Of a stretch of 64,000 bases of DNA, positions 27,235 through 36,111 are shown in pieces. Under the pieces are notes generated by a model. The model was not told where the DNA came from. It saw nothing but the letters and a program-made list of their open reading frames with translations, and did no database searches. The stretch comes from Chitinophagaceae bacterium. Lineage in GTDB: Bacteria; Bacteroidota; Bacteroidia; Chitinophagales; Chitinophagaceae. The DNA is taken from assembly GCA_016719015.1 (NCBI GenBank), contig JADKAZ010000001.1, positions 558,001 to 622,000 of the forward strand, in the 5' to 3' direction. How positions within the stretch are numbered: the stretch's first letter is position 1; each line of letters starts with the position of its first letter. The position numbers were made by a program, and so were the translations under genes.

Positions 27235-29883
27235 ATGCAGATACTGGAGATTAAAGTGCTAAAAGGCCCCAATTACTGGAGTGTTCGTCGTACTAAATTG
27301 ATACAGATGAAGCTTGACCTGGAGGAGAAGGAGAACATGCCTACCAATAAGATTACAGGATTCAGGGAAAGACTTGAAAAATTACTTCCTTCTTTATATG
27401 AACATCGTTGCAGTGTTGGCAAACCCGGTGGATTTTTTGAACGGGTAGACGAAGGCACCTGGATGGGACATGTGATAGAACATATCGCCCTGGAAATACA
27501 GACATTGGCTGGTATGGACACAGGTTTTGGAAGAACCCGGACTCCGGATGGAGAAAAAGAAGGTGTTTATTATGTAGTCTTTAGTTACATGGAAGAAGAT
27601 GCCGGACTGTATGCAGCCAAAGCAGCCGTTCGCATTGCACATTCTTTAATTGAAGGAACTGAATATGATCTGGCGAATGATATTCAGCAGATGCGGGAGA
27701 TACGGGAAGACACCAGGCTTGGCCCTTCTACCGGATGTATTGTGGATGAAGCGGCGAAAAGAGGCATTCCCTACATACGATTGAATAAAGCAAGTTTGGT
27801 ACAGTTAGGTTATGGAGTAAATCAAAAACGAATAAGAGCAACGATCGCATCTACCACCTCTAATATTGCTGTTGATATTGCCGGCGATAAAGAAGAAACA
27901 AAAATGCTATTAGCAGCTGCTGAAATTCCGGTGCCAAGAGGAACTGTAATAAGAACAGAAGAAGCCATGGATGCAGCCATTGCAAAATATGGTTATCCAT
28001 TAGTAATAAAACCGATCGATGGCAATCATGGAAAAGGCAATACCACTAATATTACCAATCGGCAACAGGCCATTAAAGCATTTGAAGCAGCAAAAGCATA
28101 CAGCAGGAGTGTAATTATTGAACGGTTTCTTACTGGATATGATTTCCGGTGCCTGGTAATTAATAATAAATTTATTTGTGCTGCGCTACGTACACCGGCA
28201 TCGGTCGTCGGTGATGGCATTCACAATATTCAATGGTTGATAGACGAAACGAATAGAGATCCCCGCAGAGGATTTGGGCATGAAAAAGTGTTGACACAAA
28301 TCACCATTGATCAGTTCACACAAAAAATGATGGATGATGCGGAGATAACATTAGACCATATTCCCTCTAATGGTGAAAGAGTATTACTGAAACCAACTGC
28401 TAATCTTTCTACGGGCGGCACTTCAACTGATGTAACAGATGAAGTGCATCCAGCCAATATTTTTATGTTTGAACGAATTGCCAGGATCATCGGCCTTGAT
28501 ATTTGCGGTATAGATGTGATGGCAACAGACTTAAGAACTCCTGTAGCAGAAAATGGCGGTGCTATTCTTGAAGTAAATGCGGCACCCGGATTTCGTATGC
28601 ATATAGATCCATCAGAGGGATTGCCCAGAAACGTAGCTGAACCTGTAGTTGATATGCTTTTCCCGAAAGGCAGTGCCGGTCGTATACCAATTATTGCTAT
28701 AACTGGAACGAATGGTAAAACAACAACAACCAGATTGACAGCTCATATTGCAAAAAGTGCAGGGAAGAAAGTTGGTTATACCACCAGTGATGGTGTGTAT
28801 ATCCAAAACCAACTGATGATGAAAGGCGATTGCACCGGTCCTGTCTCTTCCACTTTTGTATTGAAAGATCCCACGGTGGATTTTGCAGTACTGGAATGTG
28901 CCAGGGGCGGGATTTTAAAATCGGGTCTTGCATTTCAAAATTGTGAAGTAGCAGTAGTAACAAATGTTGCAGCCGATCACATGGGGCTGGGGGGCATTCA
29001 TACGTTAGAAGCCATGGCAAAAGTAAAAGCTGTGGTTCCCGAAACAGTTTTTCCGCATGGTTATGCTGTACTGAATGCAGATGATGACCTGGTATATAAA
29101 ATGAAAAAGGATTTAAAATGTAATATTGGTTTATTCAGCATGGATGAAAATAATCCACGCATTAAAGCACATTGTGCTGAAAATGGTCTGGCTTGTGTGT
29201 ATGAAAACGGCTATGTAACCATTATGAAAGGTAACTGGAAAATAAGAGTGCTACCTGCAAGGGATATTCCATTAACTTACGAAGGGAAAGCCGTGCATAA
29301 TATTAATAATTGCTTACCGGCTGTCCTTTCCAGTTACCTGTTCAGGGATATCACTATTGATGATATTAAAACTGGTCTTCAAACATTTATTCCCAGCGAA
29401 AGCCTTACACCGGGTCGTTTGAATTTTTTCCATTTCAAACACTTTACCATGCTGGCCGACTTTGCTCATAACCCGCATGGATTAAAATTGCTTTGTGATT
29501 TTGTAAGCAAATTAGATTACCCAATAAAAATTGGGGTGATTTCCGGAACAGGCGACAGACGGGATGAAGATATCCGGGAACTGGGAGAGATTTCTGCCCG
29601 GTATTTTGATGAAATTATTATTCGTTGTGATAAAAATTTAAGGGGAAGAACAGCAGAAGAGATCATAGAGTTGTTGCAACAGGGAATAAGAAATGTAAAC
29701 CCGGATATTCCTATTATCACCATTCCTAATGAAGACCAGGCACTGGATTACATTTATGAGAATGCAAAGCCCGGAGCTTTGTACACTATCATGTGTGATG
29801 TAGTAGCAAGAGCTTTGGATAAAATCAGGGAGCTGAAACAAAAAGAGGAAAAAGAGGGAATTACCCTTTCACAACCTGTATAA
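27235..29883 (+). CDS. cphA: Cyanophycin synthetase (CphA1 type)
   Basis: An 882-residue ATP-dependent ligase that adds Asp to the backbone and Arg to its side chain to make cyanophycin granules. The N-domain (about 1-160) has GPNYWSVRR and HVIEHIALEIQTLAG. The ATP-grasp domain follows, with KPIDGNHGKGN (about 258-268), RFLTGYDFRCLVI, and ILEVNAAPGFRMH. The Mur-ligase-like domain has an intact P-loop GTNGKTT (Gly491-Thr497), then ECARGGILKSGL, VVTNVAADHMGLGG, and DFAHNPHG. Both ATP sites look intact, so it should use Asp and Arg separately as CphA1 does, not beta-Asp-Arg dipeptides as CphA2. Transcribed divergently from the PLP enzyme, permease and cyanophycinase. Confidence 0.94.
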   Translation: MQILEIKVLKGPNYWSVRRTKLIQMKLDLEEKENMPTNKITGFRERLEKLLPSLYEHRCSVGKPGGFFERVDEGTWMGHVIEHIALEIQTLAGMDTGFGRTRTPDGEKEGVYYVVFSYMEEDAGLYAAKAAVRIAHSLIEGTEYDLANDIQQMREIREDTRLGPSTGCIVDEAAKRGIPYIRLNKASLVQLGYGVNQKRIRATIASTTSNIAVDIAGDKEETKMLLAAAEIPVPRGTVIRTEEAMDAAIAKYGYPLVIKPIDGNHGKGNTTNITNRQQAIKAFEAAKAYSRSVIIERFLTGYDFRCLVINNKFICAALRTPASVVGDGIHNIQWLIDETNRDPRRGFGHEKVLTQITIDQFTQKMMDDAEITLDHIPSNGERVLLKPTANLSTGGTSTDVTDEVHPANIFMFERIARIIGLDICGIDVMATDLRTPVAENGGAILEVNAAPGFRMHIDPSEGLPRNVAEPVVDMLFPKGSAGRIPIIAITGTNGKTTTTRLTAHIAKSAGKKVGYTTSDGVYIQNQLMMKGDCTGPVSSTFVLKDPTVDFAVLECARGGILKSGLAFQNCEVAVVTNVAADHMGLGGIHTLEAMAKVKAVVPETVFPHGYAVLNADDDLVYKMKKDLKCNIGLFSMDENNPRIKAHCAENGLACVYENGYVTIMKGNWKIRVLPARDIPLTYEGKAVHNINNCLPAVLSSYLFRDITIDDIKTGLQTFIPSESLTPGRLNFFHFKHFTMLADFAHNPHGLKLLCDFVSKLDYPIKIGVISGTGDRRDEDIRELGEISARYFDEIIIRCDKNLRGRTAEEIIELLQQGIRNVNPDIPIITIPNEDQALDYIYENAKPGALYTIMCDVVARALDKIRELKQKEEKEGITLSQPV

Positions 29884-29898
29884 TTTCTTAAAAAACCA

Positions 29899-29930
29899 TT
29901 TGGGAGAAAGGCTGTCAAACCCTATTTTTG
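29899..29930 (+). promoter_or_regulatory. Promoter of tRNA-Gln
   Basis: TTTG at 29899-29902, a 20-base spacer, and TATTTTTG at 29923-29930: both elements match the Bacteroidota housekeeping consensus. The tRNA begins 30 bases downstream, so a short 5' leader is expected. Confidence 0.75.
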
Positions 29931-29959
29931 CACTCCCAATTGAAAAATTGGATACGGAT

Positions 29960-30030
29960 TGACCCATGGTGTAATGGTAACACAACTGATTTTGGTTCAG
30001 TCATTTATGGTTCGAATCCATATGGGTCAA
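29960..30030 (+). tRNA. trnQ: tRNA-Gln (anticodon TTG)
   Basis: A 71-nt cloverleaf. The acceptor stem TGACCCA (29960-29966) pairs with TGGGTCA (30023-30029), with discriminator A at 30030 and no encoded CCA. The D arm is GTG/CAC, the anticodon stem ACTGA/TCAGT with loop TTTTGGT gives anticodon TTG, the variable loop is CATT, and the T arm is TATGG-TTCGAAT-CCATA. It reads CAA (and by wobble CAG) glutamine codons. A consensus promoter lies upstream and an intrinsic terminator 5 bases downstream, so it is a single-gene transcript. Confidence 0.95.
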
Positions 30031-30035
30031 CAAAG

Positions 30036-30060
30036 CCCCGCTAACCGGCGGGGTTTTTTT
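30036..30060 (+). terminator. Terminator of tRNA-Gln
   Basis: Stem CCCCGC (30036-30041) / GCGGGG (30048-30053), six-base loop, then seven T. Its last bases reach the stop codon of the convergent rfbD gene. Confidence 0.9.
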
Positions 30061-30922
30061 ATGCAAGGTTATTTAAGCAGGTAGCCAGGCTTTCTTTCCA
30101 ATCCTTTGCCCGGATATTAAACGCCTTTTCAATTTTTGTTTTATCAAGTACAGAGTAAGCCGGTCTTTTTGCAGGAGTGGGATATTGTTCGGTTGGGATT
30201 GGTTTTATCCGGCACTGGCTTCCCGTCATTTCTTTAATAGCTACAGCAAAATCGTACCAGCTGGTTATTCCTTCATTGCAGTAATGATAAATACCTGCCT
30301 CCCATTTTTGCGATGCAATAATCTGTATGATCACTTCAGCAAGGTCCGCAGCATAAGTAGGCGAACCAACCTGGTCATTCACTACACTTATTTCTTCCTT
30401 CTCCTGTTGCAACTTCAGCATTGTTTTGACAAAGTTTTTCCCGAATTCTGAATACACCCATGAGGTACGGATGATAATAGCATCAGGATTCAATTGCAAA
30501 ACCTGTTTCTCCCCTTCTAATTTAGAGGCTCCATAAACTGATTGAGGATTGGTTGACGAATCTTCTTTGTAAGGAACATTAGCTGTTCCATCAAAAACAT
30601 AATCAGTGGATATATGAATAAGCTTTGTATGGTTCTCTTTGCAAATAGCAGCCAGTACACCTGCTGCTTCGCTGTTTATATGGAAGACCCTGTCCTTTTC
30701 CTCTTCTGCCCTGTCTACCGCGGTGTATGCTGCACAATTAATTACATATTGCGGATGGTAACCTGTGAAATAACTTCGTACCATTTCAAAATGATGAATC
30801 GGGAGATCTTCTTTCGAAAGAAAAACAAAATCAAACTGAGGAAATGAAGATGCAATTTTTTTAAGTTCTTTTCCTAACTGCCCGTTAGAACCAGTGACTA
30901 GTATTTTTTGCAATGCGGACAT
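30059..30922 (-). CDS. rfbD: dTDP-4-dehydrorhamnose reductase
   Basis: A 287-residue NAD(P)H-dependent short-chain-type enzyme making dTDP-L-rhamnose, the last step of that pathway. The Rossmann motif is VTGSNGQLGKEL near residue 10, INCAAYTAVDRAEEE follows, and the catalytic segment is STDYVFDG with YKEDSSTNPQSVYGASKLEGE (Tyr-x3-Lys). The C-terminus has the usual SVLDKTKIEKAF. Its start overlaps the rfbC stop by one base (TGATG), so the two are co-translated. rfbA and rfbB are not in the window, so they must lie elsewhere if the pathway is complete. Confidence 0.95.
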   Translation of the reverse strand: MSALQKILVTGSNGQLGKELKKIASSFPQFDFVFLSKEDLPIHHFEMVRSYFTGYHPQYVINCAAYTAVDRAEEEKDRVFHINSEAAGVLAAICKENHTKLIHISTDYVFDGTANVPYKEDSSTNPQSVYGASKLEGEKQVLQLNPDAIIIRTSWVYSEFGKNFVKTMLKLQQEKEEISVVNDQVGSPTYAADLAEVIIQIIASQKWEAGIYHYCNEGITSWYDFAVAIKEMTGSQCRIKPIPTEQYPTPAKRPAYSVLDKTKIEKAFNIRAKDWKESLATCLNNLA

Positions 30923-31482
30923 CAGGTTTTAAATTCAAAATTATTATTGCATTTAGCCAATGCCGGAAGGTTTTTATCCTTTTCTGAAACAATAGCTTTT
31001 TCAATTGGTATTTGCCAGTCTATATTTAATGCAGGATCATTATAGACAATTCCGCCTTCGCTTTCTTTATTATACAAACCATCGCATTTATACAGCACTT
31101 CTGTTTTTTCACTCAATACAGAAAAGCCATGTCCAAAGCCCTTTGGCACTAATAATTGCTTCTTATTTTTCGATGATAATTTTTGGGCAAAAAATTTACC
31201 ATATGTTGGAGAGCCTTTTCTTATGTCCACCACCACATCTAAAATTTTTCCTTTTAATACCCTCACCAACTTGGACTGTTCAAAGGGAGGTAACTGGTAA
31301 TGCAAACCCCGGATAACTCCATACGTGGAAGAGGACTGGTTATCCTGTACCCAGCGGATATCAACCCCTTCCTTGCGGAAAATTGCTTCATTGTAAGATT
31401 CGAAAAAATAACCACGGCTGTCTTCGAACACATTGGGTTCAAAAACGAGCAATCCCGGTATAGCAGTTTTTTGAAATGGCAT
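30922..31482 (-). CDS. rfbC: dTDP-4-dehydrorhamnose 3,5-epimerase
   Basis: A 186-residue cupin-fold epimerase acting just before RfbD in dTDP-L-rhamnose synthesis. Signatures: PGLLVFEPNVFEDSRGYFFESYNE, QDNQSSSTYGVIRGLHYQLPPFEQSKLVRV with the catalytic His, DVVVDIRKGSPTYGKF, and PKGFGHGFSVLSE followed by VLYKCDGLYNKESEGGI. Length and motif order are normal. It begins one base after the stop codon of the UDP-sugar dehydrogenase gene and overlaps rfbD by one base, so a four-gene operon (aminotransferase, dehydrogenase, rfbC, rfbD) is likely. Confidence 0.95.
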   Translation of the reverse strand: MPFQKTAIPGLLVFEPNVFEDSRGYFFESYNEAIFRKEGVDIRWVQDNQSSSTYGVIRGLHYQLPPFEQSKLVRVLKGKILDVVVDIRKGSPTYGKFFAQKLSSKNKKQLLVPKGFGHGFSVLSEKTEVLYKCDGLYNKESEGGIVYNDPALNIDWQIPIEKAIVSEKDKNLPALAKCNNNFEFKT

Positions 31483-31483
31483 A

Positions 31484-32773
31484 TTATAAACTCCAGTATG
31501 TTCTGTTAGTAATACGGTTTCGATAAATCCCTTTCAGATCTGCAATCATACCATGCGATTTAGTAATACTGGCAAAATAATCATCCCCGAGTTCCTTATA
31601 ATCATTGTGGGGAACTGTTATAATTACAGCATCATAATCATTTCCTGTTTTTGCAACCAACCCAAATCCATATTCATGCTGCAACTCATCAGAATCTGCA
31701 TGAGGGTCTTCCACATCTACATTTACATAGTAAGACTTTAATGCCTTTACAACATCAGCTACTTTAGAGTTGCGGATATCACTTACATTTTCTTTAAACG
31801 TAGCTCCTTTTATTAAAACCTTTGCCGATTTTACATCACCTGAATTTTTTATGATATGCTGTACCACTGCCGTGGCAACATATTTAGCCATATTATCATT
31901 GATATTGCGGCCTGCCAGTATTACCTCTGCATCATACCCCATCTCCCTGGCTTTATAAGTAAGATAGTATGGATCAACGCCGATGCAATGACCACCAACC
32001 AGGCCTGGTTGGAATTTCAAAAAATTCCATTTAGTACCCGCTGCTTCTAATACTTCATACGTATTAATATTCATCATATTAAAAATAATCGACAGCTCAT
32101 TCATTAAGGCGATATTCAAATCCCGCTGAGTGTTCTCGATAATTTTAGCAGCTTCTGCCACTTTAATAGAAGAGGCCCGGTGGACTCCAGCCTTCACAAC
32201 CAGCTCATACGTTTTAGCTATTTCTTCCAGTGATTCTGCATCACATCCAGCCGCTACTTTTACAATTGTAGCCAGCGTATGGTTTTTATCGCCCGGGTTA
32301 ATTCTTTCAGGAGAGTAACCCAATTTAAAATCTATAATATTCTTCAGGCCTGATAATTTTTCAATGATTGGTAAACAATCCTCTTCGGTGCAACCTGGGT
32401 AAACCGTTGATTCAAACACCACATAATCTCCCTTCTTAATAACTTTCCCGATAGTCTCCGATGCTTTTTGTACAGGTGTAAGGTCGGGTACATTGTGTTC
32501 ATCAACCGGGGTGGGAACAGCGACAATATAAAATTTTGCCTCCCTTAATACATCTAATGAATCAGTAAATGTAATATCACATCCTTCAAAATCCTTTTTC
32601 TCAAGCTCATTGCTGGGATCAACACCCTGCTTCATCATATCAATTCGCTTAGGATTAATATCAAACCCGATCACTGATAACTGGCGGGCAAATTCCAATG
32701 CGATTGGTAATCCCACATAGCCTAATCCAATTACCGCCAATTTTTCTTTACGCTCAATTAATTCTTTGTACAT
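31484..32773 (-). CDS. Nucleotide-sugar dehydrogenase, TviB/WbpO type
   Basis: About 429 residues from ATG 32773 (an upstream in-frame extension of 25 residues lacks conserved features). It oxidises the C6 hydroxyl of a UDP-N-acetylhexosamine to the uronic acid, using two NAD+. The N-terminal Rossmann motif is VIGLGYVGLPIALEF; then VPTPVDEHNVPDLTP, FESTVYPGCTEEDC, YSPERINPGDKNH and the active-site GGHCIGVDPYYLT with the catalytic Cys. The sequence layout is that of TviB/WbpO (UDP-GlcNAc or UDP-GalNAc 6-dehydrogenases), not WecC. With the DegT aminotransferase upstream it probably makes an amino-uronic sugar for a surface polymer. Confidence 0.9.
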   Translation of the reverse strand: MYKELIERKEKLAVIGLGYVGLPIALEFARQLSVIGFDINPKRIDMMKQGVDPSNELEKKDFEGCDITFTDSLDVLREAKFYIVAVPTPVDEHNVPDLTPVQKASETIGKVIKKGDYVVFESTVYPGCTEEDCLPIIEKLSGLKNIIDFKLGYSPERINPGDKNHTLATIVKVAAGCDAESLEEIAKTYELVVKAGVHRASSIKVAEAAKIIENTQRDLNIALMNELSIIFNMMNINTYEVLEAAGTKWNFLKFQPGLVGGHCIGVDPYYLTYKAREMGYDAEVILAGRNINDNMAKYVATAVVQHIIKNSGDVKSAKVLIKGATFKENVSDIRNSKVADVVKALKSYYVNVDVEDPHADSDELQHEYGFGLVAKTGNDYDAVIITVPHNDYKELGDDYFASITKSHGMIADLKGIYRNRITNRTYWSL

Positions 32774-32792
32774 GTTGTTTTTTAAAAGTTTG

Positions 32793-33923
32793 TTACTTAT
32801 GTATGAATTCAAGCACTTTTGAAGTAATAAAATTAAGTTGCTCCGCATCCATTTCTGTATGAATGGGCAGTGAGATAACTCTCTCCGTCAGCCAATCTGT
32901 TACGGGCATAACCTGTGAAGCTGTATTAAATTGTTGAAACATTTTTTGTTTATGCCCGGGCACCGGATAATAGATCATGGAGGGGATATTATAATCAGCC
33001 AGGAACTGCTTTAAACCATTACGATCCACTCCTTCCAATATTAAAGTATATTGGTGAAAAGCATGATTGGAATAGGCCGCCCTAAAAGGTGTTTTAATTT
33101 TTGGCTGATCAGCAAAAGCTTTGTCATAAAAATCAGCGACAGTTCTTCTTGCTGTTATATATTCATCCAAATGTTTCAATTTAATATCCAGGATTGCGGC
33201 CTGAATAGAATCTAACCGGCTGTTGCATCCAACTGTATCGTGATAATATTGCTTGCTCTGCCCGTGATTGGCGATCATTTTTAATTTAATTGCTAACTCA
33301 CTATTATTTGTTGAAATGGCACCGCCATCACCAAAACCCCCTAAATTTTTCGAAGGATAAAAAGAAGTCGTACCGATATGCCCGATCGTCCCTGTTTTCT
33401 TTTTGGAGCCGTCAGAAAAAGTATAGTCGCAGCCAATTGCCTGTGCATTATCCTCGATCACATACAAATTGTGCTTGCGGGCAATCGCCATAATTTTCTC
33501 CATTGGTGCTGCATGGCCATACAGATGTACCGGAACTATTGCTTTTGTTTTTGGCGTAATTGCTTTTTCAACGGCGACAGGGTCTATACAAAAGGTTTGC
33601 GGATTCACTTCCACAAATACGGGCGTCAGCTTCAGCAACGCAATTACTTCTGTTGTTGCGATGTAAGTAAATGAAGGAGTAATAACCTCATCCCCGGGCT
33701 GCAGACCTAAAGCCATCATGGCAATTTGCAAAGCATCGGTTCCATTAGCACAAGGAATAGTATTTTTAACTCCCAGATAAGCAGATAGGTTAACCGAAAA
33801 ATCCTGCACAATTTTACCATTAATAAATGCGGAACTTTCCATCACATCTATTACAGCTTTATCTACCTCGGATTTTATCTTATGATACTGAGTTTTAGTA
33901 TCAACCATCTGGATGGGTCGCAT
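32793..33923 (-). CDS. DegT/DnrJ/EryC1/StrS-family sugar aminotransferase
   Basis: A 376-residue PLP-dependent enzyme that transfers an amino group to a keto-sugar nucleotide. The PLP lysine is Lys192 in TSFYPSKNLGGFGDGGAI; the substrate and cofactor segments are CANGTDALQIAMMALG, ITPSFTYIATTEV, VPVHLYGHAAPM, and YVIEDNAQAIG. This is WbpE/WlbC-like (acting on 3-keto amino-uronates) by general pattern, and the neighbouring dehydrogenase of the WbpO/TviB type supports an amino-sugar route, but the ring position cannot be read. It heads the operon; a TATTTTTG box is found 30 bases upstream on this strand. Confidence 0.9.
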   Translation of the reverse strand: MRPIQMVDTKTQYHKIKSEVDKAVIDVMESSAFINGKIVQDFSVNLSAYLGVKNTIPCANGTDALQIAMMALGLQPGDEVITPSFTYIATTEVIALLKLTPVFVEVNPQTFCIDPVAVEKAITPKTKAIVPVHLYGHAAPMEKIMAIARKHNLYVIEDNAQAIGCDYTFSDGSKKKTGTIGHIGTTSFYPSKNLGGFGDGGAISTNNSELAIKLKMIANHGQSKQYYHDTVGCNSRLDSIQAAILDIKLKHLDEYITARRTVADFYDKAFADQPKIKTPFRAAYSNHAFHQYTLILEGVDRNGLKQFLADYNIPSMIYYPVPGHKQKMFQQFNTASQVMPVTDWLTERVISLPIHTEMDAEQLNFITSKVLEFIHK

Positions 33924-33952
33924 TCGGATTTGTTTTTACTTTGAAATTGTCG

Positions 33953-33960
33953 CAAAAATA
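33953..33960 (-). promoter_or_regulatory. Putative -7 box of the sugar-precursor operon
   Basis: Reads TATTTTTG on the minus strand, an exact TAnnTTTG match, 30 bases before the aminotransferase ATG. No good -33 element is seen. Confidence 0.4.
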
Positions 33961-33991
33961 GTAAAATAAGGGTAGTTTACCCGATTGCTTT

Positions 33992-33999
33992 TACATTTG
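33992..33999 (+). promoter_or_regulatory. Putative -7 box of waaA
   Basis: TACATTTG, an exact TAnnTTTG match, 22 bases ahead of the TTG start of waaA. Together with the minus-strand box at 33953-33960 it makes a compact divergent promoter region. Confidence 0.4.
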
Positions 34000-34021
34000 C
34001 TCCGTATTTATAACCTACACT

Positions 34022-35293
34022 TTGTCAATATTCCTCTACAATATTTTTTTATCGCTGTTCCGGGTCGGAACCCAGGCTGCTTCTTTGTTTAATCCGAAGG
34101 CAAAAAAATGGGTGCAGGGAAGAAAGGGCATTTTCACAGCATTAGAAAAAACTATCCCCGCAGGAGAAAAAATCATCTGGATGCATTGTGCTTCGTTGGG
34201 AGAATTTGAGCAAGGAAGACCCGTAATAGAACGACTAAAAGAACAGAAAACCGGACACAAAATTCTACTGACTTTTTTCTCTCCTTCTGGTTATGAAGTA
34301 CAAAAAAATTTTGAGGGTGCCGACTGGGTTTTTTACCTGCCTCTAGACGGCCCCCGGAATGCAAAACGCTTTTTGGAAATCGTTCATCCATCCCTCGTCA
34401 TTTTTGTAAAATATGAATTCTGGTATTACTACCTGAAAAAAATAAAGTATCGTAATATTCCACTGATACTGATATCTGCTATATTCAGAAAAGACATGTC
34501 GTTCTTTAAATGGTATGGAAAGCTGCAGCGAAAAATACTAACCCGGTTTGACCACCTGTTTGTACAAAACCACGAATCAAAAAGATTAATGGATGAAATT
34601 GGTTTGGCTGATATCTGTACCGTTTCTGGCGATACAAGGTTTGACCGGGTCATTGAAATTGCTTTGACCGCAGTAGCAATACCAGGTATTGAAAAATTTA
34701 TCGGCTCTTGTAAAAGCATCATTGCGGGTAGTACCTGGCCCGAAGACGAGGAAGTTTTGCAAAGAGTATTTTCTGCAATCAACGATCCATCTCTCAAATT
34801 AATTATTGCGCCCCATGAGATTAATGAAAAACACCTTACTGAAATTGAATCATTATTTCCCAATTCAGTCCGTTTCTCCCAAATTCAAAATATAAATCCC
34901 CATCGGCAAACTAATTGCCTTCTTATTGACAACATTGGTATGCTTTCCCGGCTATATAAATATGCTCACATTACATATATCGGTGGGGGACTTAGAACAA
35001 TGGGTGTACATAATGTACTCGAAGCTGCCGTATACAACAAGCCAGTTCTCTTTGGTCCATTCTACCACAAATACACTGAAGCAACCGATCTTGTAAAATC
35101 AGGCGGTGGATTGCCCTTCAGCGATGCAAAAAAAGATGGCAAAATGCTGAAAGAATTAATAACTGCATTACTGATAAATGATGAGGAATATAATTACAGA
35201 AGTAAAGCGGCCGGAGACTTTGTGCTTACCAACAAAGGAGCTACGAAAAAAATAATTCAATTCATTCAGGAAAAACGCCTCTTAACCAACTGA
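34022..35293 (+). CDS. waaA: 3-deoxy-D-manno-octulosonic acid (Kdo) transferase
   Basis: A 423-residue membrane-anchored GT-B enzyme that attaches Kdo to the lipid A precursor. An N-terminal hydrophobic anchor (FLYNIFLSLFRVG) precedes the N-domain with IIWMHCASLGEFEQGRPVIE, conserved for the catalytic Glu, LTFFSPSGYE and FVKYEFWYYYL. The C-domain has IIAGSTWPEDEE, IAPHEINEKH and the GGGLRTMGVHNVLEAAVYNKPVLFG nucleotide-binding region. No ATG is available near the start; TTG 34022 is the best start, 22 bases after a -7 box. Its last 28 bases overlap the end of the convergent hypothetical gene. Confidence 0.93.
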   Translation: MSIFLYNIFLSLFRVGTQAASLFNPKAKKWVQGRKGIFTALEKTIPAGEKIIWMHCASLGEFEQGRPVIERLKEQKTGHKILLTFFSPSGYEVQKNFEGADWVFYLPLDGPRNAKRFLEIVHPSLVIFVKYEFWYYYLKKIKYRNIPLILISAIFRKDMSFFKWYGKLQRKILTRFDHLFVQNHESKRLMDEIGLADICTVSGDTRFDRVIEIALTAVAIPGIEKFIGSCKSIIAGSTWPEDEEVLQRVFSAINDPSLKLIIAPHEINEKHLTEIESLFPNSVRFSQIQNINPHRQTNCLLIDNIGMLSRLYKYAHITYIGGGLRTMGVHNVLEAAVYNKPVLFGPFYHKYTEATDLVKSGGGLPFSDAKKDGKMLKELITALLINDEEYNYRSKAAGDFVLTNKGATKKIIQFIQEKRLLTN

Positions 35294-35979
35294 TCAAAAT
35301 GCTGAACGGAAGGCTGTTCATTATTCCAGCCTAATTTCAATTTCAATTCACGGCTTATCCAGTATTCTGCTTCCGCATAAATATTAAAACTATTGATGGT
35401 CTTAATACTGCGTTCATACATATTTTCATCCCCCCGAAAAAGCTCGTTAATAAAAAGAAAACGGTCATTGATACCTACGGCTTTGCGAAGATCCTTTACC
35501 GGCGTTTCTTTTAACACTTCTATCAATTCGGTTTTTCCCTGTTTCAATTTATCATTTAATGACTCGTTCTGTCCGGCTGAGTCATTTACTACTTTTTCCT
35601 TTGGCTGGTGCGATAAAGTCGGGATTTCCATCATCGGATCAAATACCATATCCAGTTGCCCATTTTTCTGCACTACAGAAATAGCTCCATCATCTACCAA
35701 TAAAGTTTCCTTTACCTCTTTTATTTCTTTCACCTCCCTGGCAACTGTTTGTTCCGCCGGCTTAGGGGCATACTTCTCATAAGAGGCCGCAGCGCCAATC
35801 ACATTGGCAACCGGCAACATTACAGCCACTTTTGCAGTGCCGAGGCTTTGCTGACCATTACTTTTCAGTTTGGTCAGTTCAAATTGCAGCAACTGAACAG
35901 TGCCCAGCAAAATGTTGGGGTCGGCCTGGTGGTCAAACTGTTCTTTTAATTTATTGATGAGAGTTTCTATTCGTTCCAT
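35266..35979 (-). CDS. Conserved hypothetical protein of Bacteroidota
   Basis: About 237 residues from ATG 35979 (an upstream extension of 19 residues is less likely). No signal peptide or membrane segment. The N-terminal third is helical and coiled-coil-like (METLINKLKEQFD-type, QLLQFELTKL); a low-complexity middle rich in Lys, Glu and Val follows; the C-terminal region DLRKAVGINDRFLFINELFRGDENMYERSIKTIN and IYAEAEYWISRELKLKLGW looks compact and is the part I recognise as widely conserved in Bacteroidota without a known function. It converges on waaA with a 28-base overlap. I do not propose a function. Confidence 0.75.
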   Translation of the reverse strand: MERIETLINKLKEQFDHQADPNILLGTVQLLQFELTKLKSNGQQSLGTAKVAVMLPVANVIGAAASYEKYAPKPAEQTVAREVKEIKEVKETLLVDDGAISVVQKNGQLDMVFDPMMEIPTLSHQPKEKVVNDSAGQNESLNDKLKQGKTELIEVLKETPVKDLRKAVGINDRFLFINELFRGDENMYERSIKTINSFNIYAEAEYWISRELKLKLGWNNEQPSVQHFDQLVKRRFS

Positions 35980-36111
35980 TCTGTATTTTTGAACGCTGAT
36001 GAATAATTGACTGATTGATTCGTTCCATTCAGCCAACGTAACAAGTCTTCTAAAATTACAAACAGTTTGCCAATAAAGTAAAAGTGATTACCCGATACTT
36101 AAATCTTAACA

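Noticed and set aside
27235..29883. CphA2-type (dipeptide-polymerising) cyanophycin synthetase
   Set aside because: CphA2 has lost the Mur-domain ATP site; here GTNGKTT is complete at residues 491-497.
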